From Psychrobacter sp. (lineage in GTDB: Bacteria; Pseudomonadota; Gammaproteobacteria; Pseudomonadales; Moraxellaceae): a stretch of DNA of 8,391 bases. Of this stretch, positions 1 through 6,832 are shown piece by piece. The stretch lies in NCBI GenBank assembly GCA_020024075.1, contig JAHHUJ010000085.1, forward strand, positions 1-8,391, in the 5' to 3' direction. The number at the start of each line of letters is the position of its first letter. The first letter of the stretch is position 1. The notes under the pieces are model-generated. The model was given only the letters and a program-made list of their open reading frames with translations, ran no database searches and had not been told where the DNA came from. Made by a program: the position numbers and the translations under genes.

Positions 1-57
1 GCTTAATTGTATTGGCTTAATTGTATTGGCTTAACCTGTATTAGCTTAATTGGGTCA
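1..57. repeat. Short tandem repeat, period about 14 bp
   Basis: The unit GCTTAATTGTATTG occurs perfectly at 1-14 and 15-28. Degenerate copies follow at 29-43 (GCTTAACCTGTATTA) and 44-57 (GCTTAATTGGGTCA), and a last GCTTAA starts at 58. The array is cut by the window edge and may continue to the left. It is AT-rich and noncoding, lying beyond the ribE terminator. Nothing suggests a mobile element or CRISPR; slippage duplication is the simplest explanation. Confidence 0.8.
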
Positions 58-130
58 GCTTAAAGGGTAATAGAACAAACTGGCCATAAAAGCTGGCCCA
101 AAGGTAATCACCCCAAATATTAATAATAAA

Positions 131-162
131 CAAAGCCCTCCTAAGCGATAAGAAGGGCTTTG
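131..162 (-). terminator. Rho-independent terminator after ribE
   Basis: A perfect 9-bp stem, CAAAGCCCT (131-139) with AGGGCTTTG (154-162), encloses a 14-nt loop. Read on the minus strand, the stem is followed by a T-rich tail (TTTATTATTA), as expected for intrinsic termination. It lies about 90 bases past the ribE stop codon, so ribE appears to be the last gene of its transcript. The bases between stop and stem (163-249) show no further gene. Confidence 0.75.
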
Positions 163-249
163 ATTTGCGCTGACCAATTAATAGCAGATAAAATCATTAA
201 ACTAATTTACAAGTCATAGCGCTCTGTAAGGGTATATATCCTAGCTGAC

Positions 250-852
250 TTATTCAGCAGCCACACTGGTCAGACGCTCAAGATAACGCGCAATCAAATC
301 TACTTCGATATTCACCGGAGCACCCACTTTCCAGTGGCGACCAATATTAGTCACCTCGGCGGTGTGTGGAATAATATTTAGGCAAACAATATTATCTTTG
401 ACCAAGTTAGTGGTCAAGCTGATCCCATCCACGGTGATTGAACCTTTGGTTGCTGCATATTTCTTTAACGCCTCAGGAATGGCGATTTCTATATAAATAG
501 AACGCGCATCTTCAGTCATCACTTCAATGCTGCCTACCCCATCCACGTGACCCGATACCATGTGACCACCAAAACGAGTGGTAGGTAACATCGCTTTTTC
601 TAAATTTAAGGTATCGCCTTGCTGCCAATTCCCCATGGCAGTTTTGGCTAGAGTTTCACGTGAAACATCAACTGCATAACTATTGTTATCCCTATCAACC
701 ACAGTTAGGCAAATACCATTGCTGGCGATAGAGTCGCCTAGCTTGACATCACTAAAGTCTAAATCATCCGACTCAATTACTAAGCGCACATCACCGCCTA
801 CCTCTGTAATAGATTTCAAAGTACCTGTGCTTTCGATAATACCTGTAAACAT
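250..852 (-). CDS. ribE: Riboflavin synthase, alpha chain
   Basis: The product (200 aa) converts two molecules of 6,7-dimethyl-8-ribityllumazine into riboflavin and the pyrimidinedione precursor, the last step of riboflavin synthesis in the cytoplasm. It starts with the family signature MFTGIIE and has two homologous lumazine-binding repeats, about residues 1-97 and 98-195. The repeats are marked by the paired motifs SNGICLTVV (44-52) and VDGISLTTN (141-149), plus GGHMVSGHVD (95-104). Length is near the family norm (E. coli RibC is slightly longer). The ATG is preceded by a GGAG ribosome-binding site. ribD lies upstream on the same strand, but 516 bases away across the candidate origin, so ribE may have its own promoter there. 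Codons 63-67 (VSRET) contain a perfect parS-like palindrome. No FMN riboswitch was seen. The gene is named ribC in E. coli. Confidence 0.96.
   Translation of the reverse strand: MFTGIIESTGTLKSITEVGGDVRLVIESDDLDFSDVKLGDSIASNGICLTVVDRDNNSYAVDVSRETLAKTAMGNWQQGDTLNLEKAMLPTTRFGGHMVSGHVDGVGSIEVMTEDARSIYIEIAIPEALKKYAATKGSITVDGISLTTNLVKDNIVCLNIIPHTAEVTNIGRHWKVGAPVNIEVDLIARYLERLTSVAAE
653..666. promoter_or_regulatory. parS: parS-like ParB-binding site inside ribE
   Basis: The sequence GTTTCACGTGAAAC is a perfect 14-bp palindrome matching the core of the chromosomal parS consensus known from Bacillus and Pseudomonas (TGTTNCACGTGAAACA). It lies within ribE codons for Val-Ser-Arg-Glu-Thr (residues 63-67). 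ParB binding is inferred from the match. Confidence 0.85.
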
Positions 853-921
853 GCTTACTCCAATTTATTTAACTTTAAATAAAAACGTTTAAAAACCCAA
901 AAGACTTTCCACAACAATAAG

Positions 922-949
922 CAGCCTATTTTAAACAGCCTATTTTGAA
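922..949. repeat. 14-bp tandem duplication in candidate origin
   Basis: CAGCCTATTTTAAA (922-935) is followed directly by CAGCCTATTTTGAA (936-949), 13 of 14 bases identical. It sits between the AT-rich left flank and the first DnaA box, where some origins carry repeated unwinding units, but there is no direct sign of that function here. Confidence 0.8.
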
Positions 950-970
950 CACAATCAAACAAATACTGCC

Positions 971-979
971 TGTGGATAA
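971..979 (-). promoter_or_regulatory. DnaA box 1 (perfect)
   Basis: TGTGGATAA on the plus strand is the complement of the consensus DnaA box TTATCCACA. It is the leftmost perfect box in the ribE-ribD gap, about 120 bases from the ribE start codon. Confidence 0.8.
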
Positions 980-1029
980 CTTTTGAAAACTACTGCATCC
1001 AGTGTAAATAAAGGTGGGGAGACGTATAG

Positions 1030-1038
1030 TTATCCACA
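1030..1038 (+). promoter_or_regulatory. DnaA box 2 (perfect)
   Basis: TTATCCACA matches the consensus 9-mer exactly, in the opposite orientation to boxes 1 and 3. Confidence 0.8.
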
Positions 1039-1059
1039 GCCTTGTATAAAACCACAACC

Positions 1060-1068
1060 TTATCCACC
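1060..1068 (+). promoter_or_regulatory. Degenerate DnaA box
   Basis: TTATCCACC differs from the consensus by its last base only. It lies 30 bases after box 2 in the same orientation and just before the first parS-like site of the gap. Confidence 0.6.
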
Positions 1069-1077
1069 TTACTCACA

Positions 1078-1091
1078 GTTCCACGTGGAAC
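1078..1091. promoter_or_regulatory. parS: parS-like site in candidate origin (perfect palindrome)
   Basis: GTTCCACGTGGAAC is a perfect 14-bp palindrome, of the type described for Pseudomonas chromosomal parS. It is the first of three sites within 98 bases. Confidence 0.85.
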
Positions 1092-1133
1092 CCTTGATTT
1101 TCATGACTTTCAGCGAAACAAACCTGTAAGCAA

Positions 1134-1147
1134 GTTCCATGTGAAAC
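1134..1147. promoter_or_regulatory. parS: parS-like site in candidate origin (imperfect)
   Basis: GTTCCATGTGAAAC fits the GTTYCAYGTGRAAC pattern. It departs from dyad symmetry at the CATGTG core and at one outer position. Affinity for ParB may be lower than at the perfect copies. Confidence 0.7.
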
Positions 1148-1152
1148 ATAAT

Positions 1153-1161
1153 TAATCCACA
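1153..1161 (+). promoter_or_regulatory. Degenerate DnaA box between parS-like sites
   Basis: TAATCCACA differs from the consensus at one position. It sits in the 14-base spacer between the second and third parS-like sites of the gap and directly abuts the third. Confidence 0.5.
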
Positions 1162-1175
1162 GTTTCATGTGGAAC
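1162..1175. promoter_or_regulatory. parS: parS-like site in candidate origin (imperfect)
   Basis: GTTTCATGTGGAAC fits the GTTYCAYGTGRAAC pattern and starts 28 bases after the previous site. It abuts a degenerate DnaA box, so the two proteins could compete or cooperate here; that is inference. Confidence 0.7.
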
Positions 1176-1217
1176 ATCAGCAAACGCTATCTTATTGCGG
1201 GGATAAATTTTGTAAAT

Positions 1218-1226
1218 TGTGGATAA
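1218..1226 (-). promoter_or_regulatory. DnaA box 3 (perfect)
   Basis: TGTGGATAA is the complement of TTATCCACA. It is followed by a two-mismatch relative in the opposite orientation (ATATCCACC, 1239-1247). Confidence 0.8.
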
Positions 1227-1368
1227 CTTTAAACACTCATATCCACCTAGACCGTTATATTCCCTAATTATGCGTCTAATTTATAGCATAGAGCACTTCG
1301 ACTATTTAATACCCTATTAACGTCCTATTAATACCCTACCTGTTAAAACCAAACAAAAGTTCACTAAA

Positions 1369-2520
1369 CTATGCTTGGTTTGCTCTATAAACAAGCTTAA
1401 GATCAGTGCCAACTTGAGCACAGTCCATTAACTGAAAACGGCGTTGACAGCACAAATTTTCAATATCAAGAGTGAGCATAGGCTTAGCACTGTGCCCCAA
1501 CACACAAGGGGCTTGATATACTATTAATTCATCCACCAGACCAGCTTCTATAAAGCTTCCAGATACCTGAGAGCCGGCTTCAACCAGCACATCGTGTACT
1601 TGGTACTCAGTAACCAACTTGTGTAATAAATGGCTTAAATCCGGTTCAGTCCATAATAAAGTATCAGGGGCCTCAAAGACCTTATACTGTGCTTTATCTA
1701 GTCTTTGTCTTCTATCTAGCACCACAATCCTAGGCTGTGGCACCTTATCTAATGGAACACCCAACTGATTTGAGCGCACATTTAGGCTAGGATTGTCCTC
1801 AATAATGGTCTGACTGCCAGTGATAATAGCGCCACTCATGGCCCGCAGCTTCTGTACATCCTCACGTGCTGCTGAGCCTGTAATCCACTTAGACTCCCCA
1901 GAGGCCATTGCGGTTTTACCATCTAAGCTACTGGCAATCTTTAGTCTGACATAAGGCATTTTATGTCGCATAGATTTCAAAAATCCCAGATTCAGCTGCT
2001 CTGCCTGCTCAGTGCAGACGCCTATTGTCACGCTTATACCCGCCTCTAATAGCATAGTTACTCCTCGACCCGCTACTTTGGGGTTAGGATCTAGGCCTGC
2101 TATGACTACTCTACTGACGCCAGAATTGATTAATGCTTCGGCACAAGGGGGTGTTTTTCCAGTATGACTGCAAGGCTCTAGGGTCACATAAGCCGTTGCA
2201 CCCTCCACTGATTGTGTAGAATTCCTTAAAGCAAATATTTCTGCGTGAGGCTGCCCTGCCTTAGGGTGAAATCCAGAACCTATAATTAAACCATTCTTAA
2301 CTATCACACAACCTACTGCAGGATTAGGACGAGTGCTATACATCCCTTTTTTGGCCTCTTCTATCGCCAAATTCATGTAATAAAAGTCTTGCGTTTCAGC
2401 TTCTTCAATACCTTTGATAGGTACTAAATCGATAGGTGCTAAATTGTTGCTATAACCATCCTTTTTGGCAGAGGTAGAAGGCTTAGAAACAGTGACAGAT
2501 TTTGCAGACTTGGAAGGCAT
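1369..2520 (-). CDS. ribD: Bifunctional riboflavin deaminase/reductase RibD
   Basis: This 383-aa cytosolic enzyme carries out two consecutive steps of riboflavin synthesis: deamination of the 2,5-diamino-6-ribosylamino-pyrimidinone phosphate and NADPH-dependent reduction of the ribosyl side chain. The N-terminal zinc deaminase domain (about 45-190) shows HAE (92-94) and PCSHTGKTPPC (116-126), which supply the zinc ligands and catalytic glutamate. The reductase domain (about 190-380) shows VRLKIASSLDGKTA (191-204) and the GSQTIIEDNPSLNVR segment (235-249). Residues 1-44 are an extra Ser/Lys-rich leader absent from E. coli RibD, whose start aligns near residue 43. No ATG exists there; the next is Met49, inside the domain. 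The ATG used has an AGGG ribosome-binding site 9 bases upstream, so the leader is probably real. nrdR is upstream on the same strand (147-base gap). Confidence 0.96.
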   Translation of the reverse strand: MPSKSAKSVTVSKPSTSAKKDGYSNNLAPIDLVPIKGIEEAETQDFYYMNLAIEEAKKGMYSTRPNPAVGCVIVKNGLIIGSGFHPKAGQPHAEIFALRNSTQSVEGATAYVTLEPCSHTGKTPPCAEALINSGVSRVVIAGLDPNPKVAGRGVTMLLEAGISVTIGVCTEQAEQLNLGFLKSMRHKMPYVRLKIASSLDGKTAMASGESKWITGSAAREDVQKLRAMSGAIITGSQTIIEDNPSLNVRSNQLGVPLDKVPQPRIVVLDRRQRLDKAQYKVFEAPDTLLWTEPDLSHLLHKLVTEYQVHDVLVEAGSQVSGSFIEAGLVDELIVYQAPCVLGHSAKPMLTLDIENLCCQRRFQLMDCAQVGTDLKLVYRANQA

Positions 2521-2598
2521 AACTATGGACCCTATTTAATCGAATATTTTTTATCAATTAGAATTAAGCTCAATCGAAATACAGCGTATAAGTCATGC

Positions 2599-2620
2599 TT
2601 AAGTGACCGATTAAGTGACC
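2599..2620. repeat. 10-bp direct repeat between nrdR and ribD
   Basis: TTAAGTGACC occurs at 2599-2608 and again at 2611-2620, a period of 12. It is noncoding and upstream of ribD on the minus strand. It could be a paired regulator-binding site or a slippage product; the sequence does not decide. Confidence 0.7.
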
Positions 2621-2642
2621 TGAAACTGTGATTTTCCTTAAG

Positions 2643-2670
2643 CTTTTATGTGGTTACTTTTATGTGGTTA
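2643..2670. repeat. Perfect 14-bp tandem duplication at the nrdR stop codon
   Basis: CTTTTATGTGGTTA is present at 2643-2656 and again at 2657-2670. The right copy contains the nrdR stop codon (2668-2670), so the left copy repeats the stop and the bases just after it. It looks like a recent slippage duplication with no effect on the protein. Confidence 0.85.
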
Positions 2671-3129
2671 CTTAGCTTCTGTAGGCTTGATATTTTGTAA
2701 TTCTTGACGGAAGGCTTCTATATCTTGGAAGTCTCTATAAACACTGGCAAATCGCACATAGGCCACATCATCGAGCTCTTTTAATTCACTCATCACCACT
2801 TCACCCAGTGATTTACTGCTGATTTCACGCTCTCCCAATTGACGAATGCGCTTCTCGATACGGCTAATCATTGCTTCTTGTTCATCCAAAGTCACCGGTC
2901 TTTTTTGGAGTGGCAACTGAATAGAGCGCCTTAGCTTTTGGGAATCATAGGGCTCAATTCGCCCACTAGATTTAATAATACGAGGCATAACCACTTCTAC
3001 CACCTCAAAGGTAGTGAAGCGCTCCTGACATTGATTACACTGACGGCGACGGCGAACTTGAGCGCCTTCTGCAGCCAGTCTTGAATCAATAACCTTAGTA
3101 TCATCCGCATTACAATATGGACACTGCAT
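2668..3129 (-). CDS. nrdR: Transcriptional repressor NrdR
   Basis: NrdR is a nucleotide-sensing repressor of ribonucleotide reductase genes. The protein is 153 aa, the usual length. The N-terminal zinc ribbon has Cys3, Cys6, Cys31 and Cys34 (MQCPYC and CNQC), with the basic stretch RRRR in between. The ATP-cone domain follows at about 49-139 ([20 protein letters not shown] onward), with the conserved [13 protein letters not shown] segment at 122-134. A purine-rich GGAAAG precedes the ATG. The order nrdR-ribD-ribE is common in proteobacteria, but here it lies directly after mnmE. No NrdR-box pair was recognised in the window, so its targets are presumably elsewhere. Confidence 0.97.
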   Translation of the reverse strand: MQCPYCNADDTKVIDSRLAAEGAQVRRRRQCNQCQERFTTFEVVEVVMPRIIKSSGRIEPYDSQKLRRSIQLPLQKRPVTLDEQEAMISRIEKRIRQLGEREISSKSLGEVVMSELKELDDVAYVRFASVYRDFQDIEAFRQELQNIKPTEAK

Positions 3130-3184
3130 AGTTTCTTTCCATTAACATAAAATTTATTAGCGATATAAGCGCAAGCCTATAAAA

Positions 3185-3199
3185 GTTGTTAAAAACAAC
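3185..3199 (-). terminator. Weak hairpin between mnmE and nrdR
   Basis: GTTGTT (3185-3190) pairs with AACAAC (3194-3199) around a 3-nt loop, and on the minus strand TTTTATA follows. It lies about 20 bases after the mnmE stop codon. The 6-bp stem is AT-rich, so it may only pause or partly terminate transcription, leaving read-through into nrdR possible. Confidence 0.3.
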
Positions 3200-3220
3200 A
3201 AAGTCATAAAAACAACACAG

Positions 3221-4612
3221 CTACTTACCAATACAGAAGCTGCCAAATATACGTCCCAATAAATCATCCGCACTAAATTCACCAGTGATTTCACCAAGGC
3301 TATATTGACCTTGGCGCAAACTCTCTGCCACCAACTCTCCCGCTTGATAGTCCACCAATTGCACTTGAGCTTCTTGTAGATGCTGCTGGGTTCTACGTAA
3401 AGCGTCTAAATGTCTAGTACGGGCAATCAAGCTGTTCTCAGGTGGGTGGAAACCTACCTTATCGCATAAAGTCTCAATTAAAGTCTCAATGCCCTCTGAT
3501 GTTTCACATGAAACATTCACTTGTTCATAACCAGCTACTTCGACTTTATCAGCCATTTTCTCAGGCTGCGCTTGCTGCACAATATCTCGTTTATTGCCAA
3601 TCAGTAGCAGCTTAGAGGGGTCATAATTAGGGCTACCATCCTCTTTTTTGCCAAACAGCTCTGCCGCTAACTCTAAAGGGTTGGCCTGTGTTGATAGGTC
3701 ATGTACCAATAGCAGTAAATCTGCTTGATTGATGGCAGTGCGCGCCCGTTCTATACCAATACGCTCCACCTCATCGATGGTATCGCGTAAACCGGCAGTA
3801 TCAGTCAAATGAATGGTCAACCCATTGAGTACAATGGTTTCTTGTAAGGTGTCTCGAGTGGTTCCTGCCACATCGGTGACAATGGCCCGCTCTTGACCCG
3901 CCAAGCTATTTAGTAAGCTAGACTTACCAGCATTGGGACGTCCTGCTAAGACCACATGCACCCCGTCGCGTAGTAATTGGCCTTGCTGAGCGGTGGCTAA
4001 AATGGTCTTTAACCGCTGTTGGATACGCTTTAATTTGGACTCAATCACCCCATCACTTAAGAAGTCCACATCTTCTTCATCAGGGAAATCAATAGACGCC
4101 TCGACATACAGGCGCAGCTCAATTAACGCCTCTAAAATGTCATTGATTTTATTTGAGAACTCCCCGGTTAACGACCGAATAGCACTGCTGGCAGCCGCTG
4201 CACTGGTGGCATCAATGGCATCAGCAATGGCTTCTGCTTGTAGCAAGTCCAACTTGTCATTTTCAAAAGCGCGATAAGAGAATTCACCAGGCTGTGCTTG
4301 ATGCGCTCCAAGCTCAAAAACACGCGCTAACAGCTGGTTTTGCAGAACCATGCCACCATGACCTTGCAGTTCGACAACATCCTCACCAGTGAATGAATAG
4401 GGGGCTTTAAAGTACAACACCAAGCCTTCGTCTAGCACATTACGCTGGTCATCATAAAATCGACAGAAGCTCGCGAGGCGCGGCGTAAAGCTGTCTTTGC
4501 CGGTAAGCTGACAGGCAATAGCATAAGCTTTGGGGCCGGACAATCGAATAATACCCACCCCACCCCTTCCTAAAGGAGTGGCGATGGCGGCAATGGTTTT
4601 AGTATTTGACAT
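3221..4612 (-). CDS. mnmE: tRNA uridine-5-carboxymethylaminomethyl GTPase MnmE
   Basis: MnmE (also TrmE) acts with MnmG to modify the wobble uridine U34 of certain tRNAs. The N-terminal formyl-THF-binding domain starts with MSNTKTIAAIATPLGRGGVG. The helical domain is interrupted by a G domain with G1 GRPNAGKSS (224-232), G2 GTTRDT (250-255), G3 DTAG (271-274) and G4 NKRD (340-343). The C-terminus is the catalytic CIGK (460-463). The chosen start (463 aa) aligns with the E. coli N-terminus and lies 9 bases after GAG. An in-frame ATG two codons upstream (4616-4618) would give 465 aa but sits only 3 bases from that GAG. A parS-like site lies in codons for VSCET (367-371), just past the G domain. 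The yidC terminator lies upstream, so mnmE probably has its own promoter within about 4613-4780; none was clear by eye. Confidence 0.96.
   Translation of the reverse strand: MSNTKTIAAIATPLGRGGVGIIRLSGPKAYAIACQLTGKDSFTPRLASFCRFYDDQRNVLDEGLVLYFKAPYSFTGEDVVELQGHGGMVLQNQLLARVFELGAHQAQPGEFSYRAFENDKLDLLQAEAIADAIDATSAAAASSAIRSLTGEFSNKINDILEALIELRLYVEASIDFPDEEDVDFLSDGVIESKLKRIQQRLKTILATAQQGQLLRDGVHVVLAGRPNAGKSSLLNSLAGQERAIVTDVAGTTRDTLQETIVLNGLTIHLTDTAGLRDTIDEVERIGIERARTAINQADLLLLVHDLSTQANPLELAAELFGKKEDGSPNYDPSKLLLIGNKRDIVQQAQPEKMADKVEVAGYEQVNVSCETSEGIETLIETLCDKVGFHPPENSLIARTRHLDALRRTQQHLQEAQVQLVDYQAGELVAESLRQGQYSLGEITGEFSADDLLGRIFGSFCIGK
3501..3514. promoter_or_regulatory. parS: parS-like site inside mnmE
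   Basis: GTTTCACATGAAAC is palindromic except at the central base pair; its complement is GTTTCATGTGAAAC. It is read in the gene as Val-Ser-Cys-Glu-Thr. One base from the perfect core, it is a likely but possibly weaker ParB site. Confidence 0.7.
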
Positions 4613-4780
4613 AAACATTAGCTCTAATTATTAGCTCTGATTAAAAGGTTAGCACGATGATATTTTTTATACTGCTATTTTTGTATTGGCATTCTGATAA
4701 AGTTTGCTCTAGATGGTCTTATAGTAGGTGCTAAATGGGCTTTATTCAATGTTAGTTAGTTTAACCGTGACTATAAAACA

Positions 4781-4811
4781 AAAGCACCTATATGTGACAT
4801 ATAGGTGCTTT
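4781..4811 (-). terminator. Rho-independent terminator after yidC
   Basis: AAAGCACCTATATGT (4781-4795) is perfectly complementary to ACATATAGGTGCTTT (4797-4811), giving a stem of up to about 14 bp with a tight loop. On the minus strand it is followed by TGTTTTATAG. It lies about 40 bases after the yidC stop codon and separates yidC from mnmE. The stem base AAAGCACCTA/TAGGTGCTTT is shared with the terminator between rpmH and rnpA. A lone TAGGTGCT at 4725-4732 could also pair with its arm. Confidence 0.85.
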
Positions 4812-4852
4812 AAAAGTTGTCATTGAGAAGTTATAGCGAAAGTAGTGCTAGC

Positions 4853-6565
4853 TTAAGCCGCCGTTCTCTCTGCTTTTTCTCTTTGCTCTCTTTCTACTTT
4901 TTTATTCACAATGTACTGCTGGCCCATAGTAAATAAGTTGTTCACAGTCCAGTAAAGTACCAAACCTGCTGGGAAGAACAGCATGAATAAAGTGAAGATA
5001 ATAGGCAAAAACTTCATCACTTTGGCTTGCATTGGATCTGTAGGCTGCGGGCTAAACATTTGCTGTGCAAACATAGAAGCCCCCATCAGCATAGGTAGGA
5101 TAAACCAAGGGTCCATGGCTGATAAATCTTGAATCCATAGAATCCAAGGTGCGTGACGCAGCTCAACACTCTCTACCAATACCCAGTATAAAGCTAGGAA
5201 GATCGGCATCTGTAACAAGATTGGCAAACACCCAGCCATTGGGTTCACTTGCTCTTCTTTGTAGATGGCCATCATCTCTTGTGACATCTTCATACGGTCA
5301 TCGCCATGCTCTTCTTTTAATGCTTGTAAGCGAGGCGCAATGGCACGCATCTTAGCCATCGAATAGTAGCTCTTATTTGAGAACCACATTAAGACAATTT
5401 TTACTAAGATAGTTAGGGCAATAATTGACCAACCCCAGTTACCTATCACTTTGTGAATGCCTTCCAAGATAGCAAACAGTATTTTTGAGATTGGCCATAA
5501 GAAGCCATAATCTACTGTTTTGTTTAGCCCAGGGGCTACTTCAAGTAGCGTTGTTTGATCTTTTGGTCCAGCATATAAAGTGGCTGCGATGTCTTTTTGT
5601 TTGTTCGCAGGTACCACAAAGTTTTGGCTGTTCATACCAATGAAGTGATCCCCCTCTCTTTCACGGCTAAAGAAGTGACCTGTGAAGTTCTGAGGCGTCC
5701 AAGCTGATACGAAGTAATGCTGTACCACACCAACCCAGCCTTCATTACTGGCAGCTGTTAACTCGCCATCATTGAAGTCTTTAAATTTAAGTTTGTTGTA
5801 GTCATTGTCTGGCGTACCCCAAGCACCACCTAAGTAGGTGGCCATGCTCAGTGCCCCTTTATCTGACATACCAGGGTCTTTGCTGCTGTCACGCTTTAAC
5901 TGCGCAAACAGCTGACCATTCCAATCTTTACCGCTAGTGTTGTTAATATTGTAATTAACACTGATGGGGTATTTTCCTTCAATAAAGGTGAAGGTCTTGG
6001 TAATGGTCACCCCATCTTCTTGTTTATAAGTTAAGGGTACTTGCAGTTTTTTCTGGCCTGGCTGCATCACATAGCTGTCAGATTGATAGCTGTATTTTGC
6101 ACGTCCCGCTGCAGTATCAATACCATTAGGACCAATCAAACCTGACTGAGCAACATACACACGGTGGCCCGAGTTTTCTAATAAAACGAATGGTGCTTCA
6201 CTATCTAAAGTAGCATCATAGTCACGTAAAGCGGCATAAACAACATCGCCGCCGACAGGATCAATTTTGATTTGATAGAGATCAGTAGTGACATCGATTA
6301 GGTCACCTTGTTTGGCATTGGCTGTCTCACCATCCACTTCGCTAGACGGTACATCGGTTACTGCTGATGCGGTTGCTGCAGGTATATCACTGTCACCGGT
6401 ACTAGTAGGAATATCAGCACCCGTGTTAGAAGTGGATACAGAAGGGGTTACTGCGTCTGCTGATGTGGCTGGCACATTGGCATAATCTCTTTGCCAAGCT
6501 AGCACCAACAAATATGCGGTAATCAACATCGCAATGATGATGAGCACCCGTAGTATCTTTTGCAT
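4853..6565 (-). CDS. yidC: Membrane protein insertase YidC
   Basis: YidC inserts and folds inner-membrane proteins, alone or with SecYEG. At 570 aa it is a full-length gram-negative type. Residues 4-24 form the first membrane segment. A Ser/Thr/Ala/Asp-rich linker of low complexity (about 32-85) precedes the periplasmic beta domain (about 88-345). The conserved insertase core follows, with membrane segments near 356-376, 379-396, 445-465, 488-504 and 518-546. It contains SMAKMRAIAPRLQALKEEHGDD (402-423), NPMAGCLPILLQMPIFLALYW (441-461) and FPAGLVLYW (531-539). In the hydrophilic groove Lys389 stands where E. coli has Arg366, keeping the positive charge. The C-terminal tail is charged (KKVEREQREKAE). 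The ATG follows AGGA at 8 bases. yidD lies upstream with a 267-base gap that may form a structured leader. Confidence 0.97.
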   Translation of the reverse strand: MQKILRVLIIIAMLITAYLLVLAWQRDYANVPATSADAVTPSVSTSNTGADIPTSTGDSDIPAATASAVTDVPSSEVDGETANAKQGDLIDVTTDLYQIKIDPVGGDVVYAALRDYDATLDSEAPFVLLENSGHRVYVAQSGLIGPNGIDTAAGRAKYSYQSDSYVMQPGQKKLQVPLTYKQEDGVTITKTFTFIEGKYPISVNYNINNTSGKDWNGQLFAQLKRDSSKDPGMSDKGALSMATYLGGAWGTPDNDYNKLKFKDFNDGELTAASNEGWVGVVQHYFVSAWTPQNFTGHFFSREREGDHFIGMNSQNFVVPANKQKDIAATLYAGPKDQTTLLEVAPGLNKTVDYGFLWPISKILFAILEGIHKVIGNWGWSIIALTILVKIVLMWFSNKSYYSMAKMRAIAPRLQALKEEHGDDRMKMSQEMMAIYKEEQVNPMAGCLPILLQMPIFLALYWVLVESVELRHAPWILWIQDLSAMDPWFILPMLMGASMFAQQMFSPQPTDPMQAKVMKFLPIIFTLFMLFFPAGLVLYWTVNNLFTMGQQYIVNKKVEREQREKAERTAA

Positions 6566-6604
6566 AAGATTGTCCTAAACAACTCTAAATGAAATTTTTA
6601 AATA

Positions 6605-6708
6605 AAAAAGGGTTGGCTTATTTATCAGGTATTTACTAAAAACAAGCGTACAGTAAACCCTTTACTTTTCTGGCAACTATTGTGAGTGTATTGTCATCTG
6701 TGTTGCCA
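6605..6708 (-). other. Possible structured leader upstream of yidC
   Basis: The 267 bases between yidD and yidC contain no gene but several inverted repeats. TGGCAAC (6671-6677) pairs with GTTGCCA (6702-6708). AGTAAA (6652-6657) pairs with TTTACT at 6661-6666 or with TTTACT at 6632-6637. AAAGGGTT (6607-6614) pairs with AACCCTTT (6656-6663), and on the minus strand this last stem ends in a run of six T. The pairings compete, as in an attenuator, about 40 bases before the yidC start codon. The 41-nt loop makes the terminator-like form weak. This is a by-eye reading without folding energies. Confidence 0.3.
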
Positions 6709-6832
6709 CCCTACCCTTAAAATATTTACAAAATGGGGACTATTTTACTAAAAAACCATCACAAATGATATAGAAGCGATGTTTTTAGCCTTTAGCAGTA
6801 ATAAGAAGACAAAAATAATGGGCTAATCAATC

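Larger units (their letters stand above)
860..1260. other. oriC: Candidate chromosomal replication origin (oriC) in the ribE-ribD gap
   Basis: The gene-free stretch 853-1368 holds three perfect DnaA boxes (971-979, 1030-1038, 1218-1226) and near-matches at 1060-1068, 1153-1161 and 1239-1247. Three parS-like sites (1078-1175) sit between them. The left flank (853-900) is only about a quarter GC and could act as an unwinding element, and 1248-1368 is also AT-rich. No open reading frame is present. Clustered DnaA boxes near AT-rich DNA beside the rpmH/dnaA neighbourhood are typical of bacterial origins, although many gammaproteobacteria have the origin between rpmH and dnaA instead. Against it: rpmH to ribD would run head-on to a fork leaving this site to the right. 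No GATC sites were seen in the gap. It could instead be a DnaA-titrating or accessory site. Confidence 0.55.

Noticed and set aside
1..60. Possible CRISPR array
   Set aside because: Units are only about 14 bp, directly abutting and without unique spacers.
545..554. CACGTG core in ribE as a further parS site
   Set aside because: The outer GTTYC/GRAAC arms are missing; the CACGTG near 1863 fails for the same reason.
683..892. Plus-strand open frame opposite ribE
   Set aside because: It is antisense to a clear riboflavin synthase gene, has a low-complexity product and no family motifs.
905..913. Extra DnaA box CTTTCCACA
   Set aside because: Two mismatches to the consensus; not counted as a box.
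2521..2667. FMN riboswitch before ribD
   Set aside because: No conserved RFN-element segments were recognised here or before ribE, and the gap is short and AT-rich.
3993..4277. Plus-strand open frame opposite mnmE
   Set aside because: It is antisense to the conserved MnmE reading frame; the Ser/Ala-rich product is a by-product of that codon use.
5149..5355. Plus-strand open frame opposite yidC
   Set aside because: It overlaps the highly conserved YidC core and has no recognisable feature; the same applies to 6288-6485.
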